Assembly (NCBI GenBank): GCA_017988135.1
Contig: JAGNSI010000002.1
Coordinates: forward strand, 1 to 46,963
Source of the DNA: Pseudarcicella sp.
GTDB lineage: Bacteria; Bacteroidota; Bacteroidia; Cytophagales; Spirosomataceae
DNA length: 46,963 nt
Direction of reading: 5' to 3'
This document shows, piece by piece, positions 42,630-46,963 of this stretch (the stretch's first letter is position 1; the number at the start of each line of letters is the position of its first letter). The position numbers were made by a program, and so were the translations under genes. The notes under the pieces are model-generated. The model had not been told where the DNA came from and searched no databases. It saw only the letters and a program-made list of their open reading frames with translations.

Positions 42630-45053
42630 TCAATTGATAGTTAGTTTTTCTGAGTATGTGCCTCCTTTTTTGGTTTGGATTTTTAGTAAGTAAACACCCG
42701 ATTTCAAAGATGGAAGCATATAAGTATGGTTGTTTTTAGAATAAATATTACTTATTTTTTTACCCATCAAATCAAATAATCCGACTTTATTTATTCCTTT
42801 TTCGCTTTTTATGTTTACATAAGAATGAGCTGGATTAGGAAACACCGTGATCGCTTTTTCATCAGAACTAGGCTCTATTTTCAAGATGTTATTTTCCAGG
42901 AAAACGTTTATTATTTTACTGTAATAAAATTTATTATCGTTTTCAGTAATTTTTAAGCGATAATAGCTATCACCTTGAAGCATTTTAGAATCTTCAAAAG
43001 CAAATTTGGTGTTTTTTTCTTTGGTTCTGTAAATAGCTTCAAAGTTTGAACCGTCTCTGCTTTTTTCAAGAATGGTCTCGCTCATGTCATTTGCATTATC
43101 AAATTGCCAGTTCAAACTTACTTTATTTTGGCTTGCTATTTTAGCAGAAAATGACAACAGTTTCAATGGTAGTGGTGCACCTAAGTTATAATAGTCATTG
43201 GGGCTTGCTACAAAAGTTGCACTCACTTTGTGCGGCTCTGTAACATTTTTGAAAGAAACATGTTGTTGGCGACCTACATTTACACCGTCTACTGTTACAC
43301 TTTCTATTTTATAACCTGCATTTGGAATAATATTCACCACCCTAGTCATACCTTCAGGTGTCAATAAGGTACCCGAAGGTGACATTTTACCATTAGCTCC
43401 TGCTGTTGCCACTACATTATGCAAAGTACCTTCGGTGTCGAAAATAATATTGGAAGTGGTATTGGGATCTATGTCGAAATATGTAGCATGATTGGCTTGA
43501 GTAACCAACACATTGCCAATAATAAGATTGGTAAAACGAATATTGTTTATAGTTGCTTTGTAGTTTACGCCACCAACAGTATGCACAAAGCCTTTTATAG
43601 GTTGTTTTATAATACTACCATTGTTTGCTTTGAATGTGTTTTCGAAGATAATATTTTTAAAAAGAAAGTCTTTTACTTCGCCTGGCTTTGAAGTATCAAA
43701 TACCCTTGCAGGGTCGTAAGTAATTACCATATTGGCGAGCAAACTGGTATTGTCTTCGCCATAAATATTTCTTAGTGTGTCATTTCCAAGAGCAGATCCC
43801 TGTGTAAGCCTACAGCCGATTATGCCTCTGTTTCGACTGTAAGATGCCCATTCAGCGTTGATTACATACCAATTTTCATAAGTGGCTTTGCCTGCACCAA
43901 GGTTGTTCCAACCTAATTGACCAGTTGCTCCATTTTTTGAGGGCCAAAAAACCGAGTTTTTTACTATGTGTCTATCTCTGGCATAGTCGTGATCGTCGTT
44001 GGTTTTTATAAATACTTCTTCAGCAACAGAGCCATTTGACGGTCTTATACCATCGTTGTTATAGGCAAAGCCAATGATTTTTACATTTTTAATTACATTA
44101 TTACTACCCGAAGGCATAGTATGATCTGTAGCATATATTGCCGAAATACCATTAAAAACAGAATTGTCAGAAGCTGTAAAATTCAACCAAGCAGTAGTGC
44201 CTAATTCTCCAGTAGGAGCTTTAGGTTCTCTCATTTCATGCCATCCATAGTCTAAACCTGTGATGATTCCTCTGCCAATAAACTTAAAACCGTCCATTCC
44301 ATCAGCATCTATAGATCCTCTTAGAAATGCTCCGCCAGCTAAATAAAATGTTTGATTATTTTTTGCAATATGGTACCTGCCTCTGTTGCCATGTTGGTCG
44401 GTTATTTTTGATAGTAAATTCCAGTCGCCTGCTGGAAAATAAACTGTATTTGCTGCTTGCATTTGCTCATAAGTAGTTTCTTCAGAGTATACCAAAACAT
44501 TGGGATCTGTTGGAGAAGGCACATTTACTTCAGGTTTGTCAGCAAATATCATCATGCCATGTTTGATGTCTTTGCCAGTAGTTGTGCCGTCGGGATCTAA
44601 ATTTTCTGGACAAATAAAATTCACAGAAATATAACCTGGCACAACATTGTCTTTTAAAATAAATTTAACCGTTGTACCATCAAAGAAAAATGGGTTTATC
44701 CCGAAAGCTTTAGGAGATATATCTACTCTAGTTGCTGGACTTCCGTAAAGTTTTTTTACAGTTATTTCAGTTGCCCCTTTATGTGCAAAAATTGCATAGC
44801 TCATCGTTCTATCTATCCACTGTGTTTGAACACCAGCTCCTTCTGCCGGATCATGGGGATTCACTTTGCCATTGGGTTTGGATAAATGCGTGAAGATGGT
44901 TTCGGTTTGAGATCCATTTTTAACTGATACTTCGTAAAAATTTGACTTTGGGATAGTATTTTCTGACCAATTGTAATTGGTTACTTGAGATTTAATCTGG
45001 TTGACAATTGAAAGTAGGCCAATTAGGATTATTGATTTTTTTATTATAAACAT
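42630..45053 (-). CDS. Second GH49-like beta-helix protein with bacterial-repeat, Fn3-like and T9SS domains
   Basis: The frame is open from a TTG at 45101. I choose the ATG at 45053 (MFIIKKSIILIGLLS), which gives a proper signal peptide and 807 residues. An N-terminal beta-sandwich (about 25-180) contains VNVPSPTDPNVLVYSEET, a linker typical of GH49 proteins. The beta-helix (about 190-530) has FAYNNDGIRPSNGS and IKTNDDHDYARDRHIVKNS, keeping the three aspartates (about Asp334, Asp353, Asp354). The IKLY that follows DDH in the first paralogue is replaced by DYARD. An InlB-type bacterial repeat (about 545-620), an Fn3-like domain (about 630-715) and a T9SS type A tail (VFPNPAHSYVNIKS to the end) follow. 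It is probably a secreted glycan hydrolase with a substrate different from the 10930-13227 protein. Confidence 0.8.
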   Translation of the reverse strand: MFIIKKSIILIGLLSIVNQIKSQVTNYNWSENTIPKSNFYEVSVKNGSQTETIFTHLSKPNGKVNPHDPAEGAGVQTQWIDRTMSYAIFAHKGATEITVKKLYGSPATRVDISPKAFGINPFFFDGTTVKFILKDNVVPGYISVNFICPENLDPDGTTTGKDIKHGMMIFADKPEVNVPSPTDPNVLVYSEETTYEQMQAANTVYFPAGDWNLLSKITDQHGNRGRYHIAKNNQTFYLAGGAFLRGSIDADGMDGFKFIGRGIITGLDYGWHEMREPKAPTGELGTTAWLNFTASDNSVFNGISAIYATDHTMPSGSNNVIKNVKIIGFAYNNDGIRPSNGSVAEEVFIKTNDDHDYARDRHIVKNSVFWPSKNGATGQLGWNNLGAGKATYENWYVINAEWASYSRNRGIIGCRLTQGSALGNDTLRNIYGEDNTSLLANMVITYDPARVFDTSKPGEVKDFLFKNIIFENTFKANNGSIIKQPIKGFVHTVGGVNYKATINNIRFTNLIIGNVLVTQANHATYFDIDPNTTSNIIFDTEGTLHNVVATAGANGKMSPSGTLLTPEGMTRVVNIIPNAGYKIESVTVDGVNVGRQQHVSFKNVTEPHKVSATFVASPNDYYNLGAPLPLKLLSFSAKIASQNKVSLNWQFDNANDMSETILEKSRDGSNFEAIYRTKEKNTKFAFEDSKMLQGDSYYRLKITENDNKFYYSKIINVFLENNILKIEPSSDEKAITVFPNPAHSYVNIKSEKGINKVGLFDLMGKKISNIYSKNNHTYMLPSLKSGVYLLKIQTKKGGTYSEKLTIN

Positions 45054-45194
45054 GAATTTATTTATTTTTAGTTGGAATTTATGAATACAAATGTAATCCA
45101 AATTTAATAATTGTCATTTTAAATAGTATTTTTTTTACATTCATTTTGAAAATTATACTTTTTCATTACATATTTTTAATAGAAAAGTAAAGTC

Positions 45195-45249
45195 ATGACC
45201 ATAATAGTGGTTGTGCAATCTTAAAGATTAACTATTATTTTGAGGTCAT
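45195..45249 (+). ncRNA. Nested hairpin element upstream of a small ORF
   Basis: ATGACC (45195-45200) pairs with GGTCAT (45244-45249), ATAATAGT (45201-45208) with ATTATAGT-complement ACTATTAT (45231-45238), and AATCTT (45217-45222) with AAGATT (45224-45229). One 5-base bulge lies on the 3' side. A T-rich stretch follows. It may be a terminator, a leader structure or a small RNA. No known riboswitch or RNA family was recognised. Confidence 0.35.
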
Positions 45250-45257
45250 TTTTATTA

Positions 45258-45392
45258 ATGGAATCAAGTAAAGGAATTTTAGCTTTTTTGGGGGAGCAGT
45301 ACATTGAAAATATAATTGCATTTTCGTTGCAATATTTTCTAAATAAATTCTTTTTACTAAAACTGGTAAGCTTGAGTTTAGAGAAAAATTAA
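45258..45392 (+). CDS. Small ORF of unknown function, 44 codons
   Basis: ATG at 45258 opens a 44-residue frame starting MESSKGILAFLGEQYIENII with a hydrophobic middle (IIAFSLQYFLNKFFLLKLV) and a basic end. It could be a membrane peptide. It begins nine bases after the nested hairpin. I do not recognise it. The region is otherwise gene-free from 45054 to 45466, and chance is a fair alternative. Confidence 0.25.
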   Translation: MESSKGILAFLGEQYIENIIAFSLQYFLNKFFLLKLVSLSLEKN

Positions 45393-45466
45393 TTTGATCT
45401 AGGTTTTTTAATGGATAAATTTAAATTAAAATACTCAAAGTGAAATTAGGTAGCTATTGAAAACAA

Positions 45467-46213
45467 TTAGCTCAAAATATTTATTTTCTTGATAAATTCA
45501 CGGTATTTGTCGCTGAGGGTAATGTGGTGTTTGCCTTTGAGAATAATGAGGTTGTCTTGTAAAACAATCTCTTCTATTTTGTCGATATTGGCGATATAGT
45601 TTCTGTGCGTGCGTACAAACTTGTTTTTGTCTAACAATTCGCTGATTTTAGTGAGTGAAATCATACTTACAAACTTTTCGCTTTCGGTGATAATGTTGCA
45701 ATATCTTTCTTCGACTTCAATATAAATAATGTCTTGTATCCAGACTTTTTTTAGGGAATTTTTCTTTTTGATAAATAAATATTCGTTGCTGATTACGGTG
45801 TCTTCTTCTTCGCTCAAAAAAACATTTTTTTGGTCATAATACTTTTCGATTGCCATTTCTATGGCATAGAGTATTTCTAAAGTATTAAATGGTTTCATTA
45901 AAAAACTGAAAGGTCGAGTTAGTTTTGCACGTTCAAAAATTTGCCTGTCTTGCGAGCTGGTCAAAAACACAAAAGGCTTGGTGTTTTCTGGAACAATGTT
46001 TATCGTTTCAGCAAAATTGATACCCTCCGGTTGTCCATTCAAGAATATATCTATGATTACTATGTCTATTTTATGGGCATAATACATCGCCAACGCATCT
46101 GCATATTTAGTAGCCACGCCAACAATCGTAAAATTGTTTTCGGTCAAAACCTTTATAAGGGCTTTGCTTTCTTCGGGGGTATCTTCTATGATAAGTACGT
46201 TTATATTTTCCAT
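45467..46213 (-). CDS. LytTR-family response regulator
   Basis: The 248-residue protein has a receiver domain (residues 1-130) with Glu10/Asp11, phospho-acceptor Asp55 (VIIDIFLNG), Thr/Ser (FLTSS) and Lys (FSLMKPFN). A C-terminal LytTR DNA-binding domain (about 145-245) shows IYIEVEERYCNIITE and FVRTHRNYIANIDKIEEI. It should bind direct repeats upstream of its targets once phosphorylated. The histidine kinase gene ends seven bases upstream, so the two form a two-component pair with the kinase first. Targets are unknown. The next gene downstream is the second GH49-like gene, about 410 bases away. Confidence 0.95.
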   Translation of the reverse strand: MENINVLIIEDTPEESKALIKVLTENNFTIVGVATKYADALAMYYAHKIDIVIIDIFLNGQPEGINFAETINIVPENTKPFVFLTSSQDRQIFERAKLTRPFSFLMKPFNTLEILYAIEMAIEKYYDQKNVFLSEEEDTVISNEYLFIKKKNSLKKVWIQDIIYIEVEERYCNIITESEKFVSMISLTKISELLDKNKFVRTHRNYIANIDKIEEIVLQDNLIILKGKHHITLSDKYREFIKKINILS

Positions 46214-46220
46214 TGTTGTG

Positions 46221-46963
46221 TTATTGTTTGGGCAATGTAATCAATATTTTTGTGCCTTTTTGCTCAATGCTTTCAATGGCAAAGCTACCATTATTTTTTT
46301 TAATCATCGATTTACAAAGTTGTAAGCCCAGTCCAGAACCTATCTGTTCAGTGCTGTTTTTCTTTGCCAAAACCACTGTATCTTTCATTAGTTCTTGTGC
46401 GATTTCTTTGCTCATTCCTGCTCCAGAATCTTCAATGGTAAGGGTGATATTGTTGGGAGTATTTGAAGTGTAAATTTTAATAAAACCGTTTTCTTTAGAA
46501 AATTTTAGTGCATTATCTAACACATTTCTAAGTACAATTTTTAGCGATTCTGTATCTGCCATAACAAAAATACTTTTAGGAATATCGCTTTCAAAATGAA
46601 TATTTTTATTGAGCATTAATGGCTCAAAATTAAACGCAACTTGCTGTATTACAGAATATAAATGTATAGATTCTATTTGGAAATACAATTGTTTTGTTTG
46701 TAACATTGCCCAGTTTAGCAGGTTGTCTAGCAGGCTATAAGTGCCATTGGCAATAGCTGAATTGTTTTGAAGCTGATGGTCTAATAATTCATATTTTTTG
46801 TTCAATAAATTATCAGCAAGCTTTGTATTACTGATTCTGCGGGCGTTTACAGATGAGCGTAAGTCGTGGCTAACTATCGAAAATAATTTGTCTTTGGTTG
46901 CGTTTAGCTCGTCTAAAGTTTGTTTTTGGGACGAAATTATACGGTTGCTTTTTATTTTTTGCA
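46221..46963 (-). CDS. Sensor histidine kinase, C-terminal part (truncated by the window edge)
   Basis: The frame stays open from the stop at 46221 to the end of the window, with no need to start at the TTG near 46805. About 247 residues are visible. They begin with a Lys/Gln-rich helix, then the H-box KLFSIVSHDLRSSVNARR (phospho-acceptor His), the N-box LRNVLDNALKFSKENG, G1 IEDSGAGMSKE and G2 EQIGSGLGLQLCKSM of the HATPase domain. The sensor part lies beyond the window. In Bacteroidota such kinases beside LytTR regulators often have TPR sensor domains, but none is visible here. Confidence 0.93.
   Translation of the reverse strand, partial: QKIKSNRIISSQKQTLDELNATKDKLFSIVSHDLRSSVNARRISNTKLADNLLNKKYELLDHQLQNNSAIANGTYSLLDNLLNWAMLQTKQLYFQIESIHLYSVIQQVAFNFEPLMLNKNIHFESDIPKSIFVMADTESLKIVLRNVLDNALKFSKENGFIKIYTSNTPNNITLTIEDSGAGMSKEIAQELMKDTVVLAKKNSTEQIGSGLGLQLCKSMIKKNNGSFAIESIEQKGTKILITLPKQ

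Noticed and set aside
1-46963. CRISPR arrays, insertion sequences, integrases, rRNA and tRNA genes.
   Set aside because: I looked for repeated spacers, transposase or integrase motifs and tRNA T-arm patterns and saw none that hold up.

Overview
This 46,963-base window looks like chromosomal DNA from a low-GC member of the Bacteroidota. Supporting signs are three large secreted proteins with C-terminal sorting domains of the type IX secretion system (T9SS), a PorX-type response regulator with a PglZ domain, a Bacteroidota-style TonB, a LytTR regulator/histidine kinase pair, weak or absent Shine-Dalgarno sites, and promoter-like TAnnTTTG/TAnnTTCG boxes. I cannot place it below phylum. No IS element, prophage, CRISPR array, rRNA or tRNA was found, so this reads as a normal chromosomal segment of housekeeping and accessory genes.

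Region by region. 1-2.7 kb: the tail of a DUF1272 protein, a decayed isoprenylcysteine methyltransferase-like relic, a formylglycine-generating-enzyme-like lipoprotein and a YghZ-type aldo/keto reductase. 2.7-7 kb (minus): a serpin lipoprotein, a zinc-finger-type anti-sigma factor, an ECF sigma factor, a SAM methyltransferase and GDP-L-fucose synthase. 7.1-10.7 kb (plus): a MORN-like secreted protein, a propeller/CRD/OmpA protein resembling T9SS PorE, a DUF456 membrane protein and a thioredoxin-like [2Fe-2S] protein. 10.9-13.2 kb (minus): a GH49-like beta-helix enzyme with a T9SS tail. 13.5-15.8 kb: SulP transporter plus beta-carbonic anhydrase, probably a bicarbonate module. 15.8-16.7 kb (minus): TonB. 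16.9-20.5 kb: the two norspermidine/spermidine genes (carboxynorspermidine decarboxylase and dehydrogenase), separated by an NlpC/P60 lipoprotein and a 540-base stretch with a hairpin and a small ORF. 20.5-25.7 kb: a YdiJ-like FAD/Fe-S oxidoreductase and a WG-repeat protein. 26-27.5 kb (minus): porX. 27.8-29.5 kb: a Tat/lipoprotein PhoD phosphatase. 29.5-32.9 kb (minus): a T9SS lipase-like protein, a DUF1648-like protein and a DCC-family protein. 33.3-42.4 kb: CPBP protease, alaS, a MerR regulator, a conserved acidic protein, hemF, class A PBP and a SRPBCC-like protein. 42.6-46.96 kb (minus): a second GH49-like T9SS protein, then a LytTR regulator and a truncated histidine kinase.

The recurring theme is protein secretion and surface polysaccharide or lipid attack. 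Two GH49-like paralogues and one lipase carry T9SS tails, PorX regulates T9SS in other species, and the PorE-like protein may contact the machinery. I did not find a clearly new multi-gene system. The most unusual items are a start codon lying in the loop of a 14-bp hairpin (18,038-18,213), a nested hairpin followed by a 44-codon ORF (45,195-45,392), an anti-sigma factor whose zinc-site His is Asn, and the divergent active-site region of the second GH49-like paralogue.
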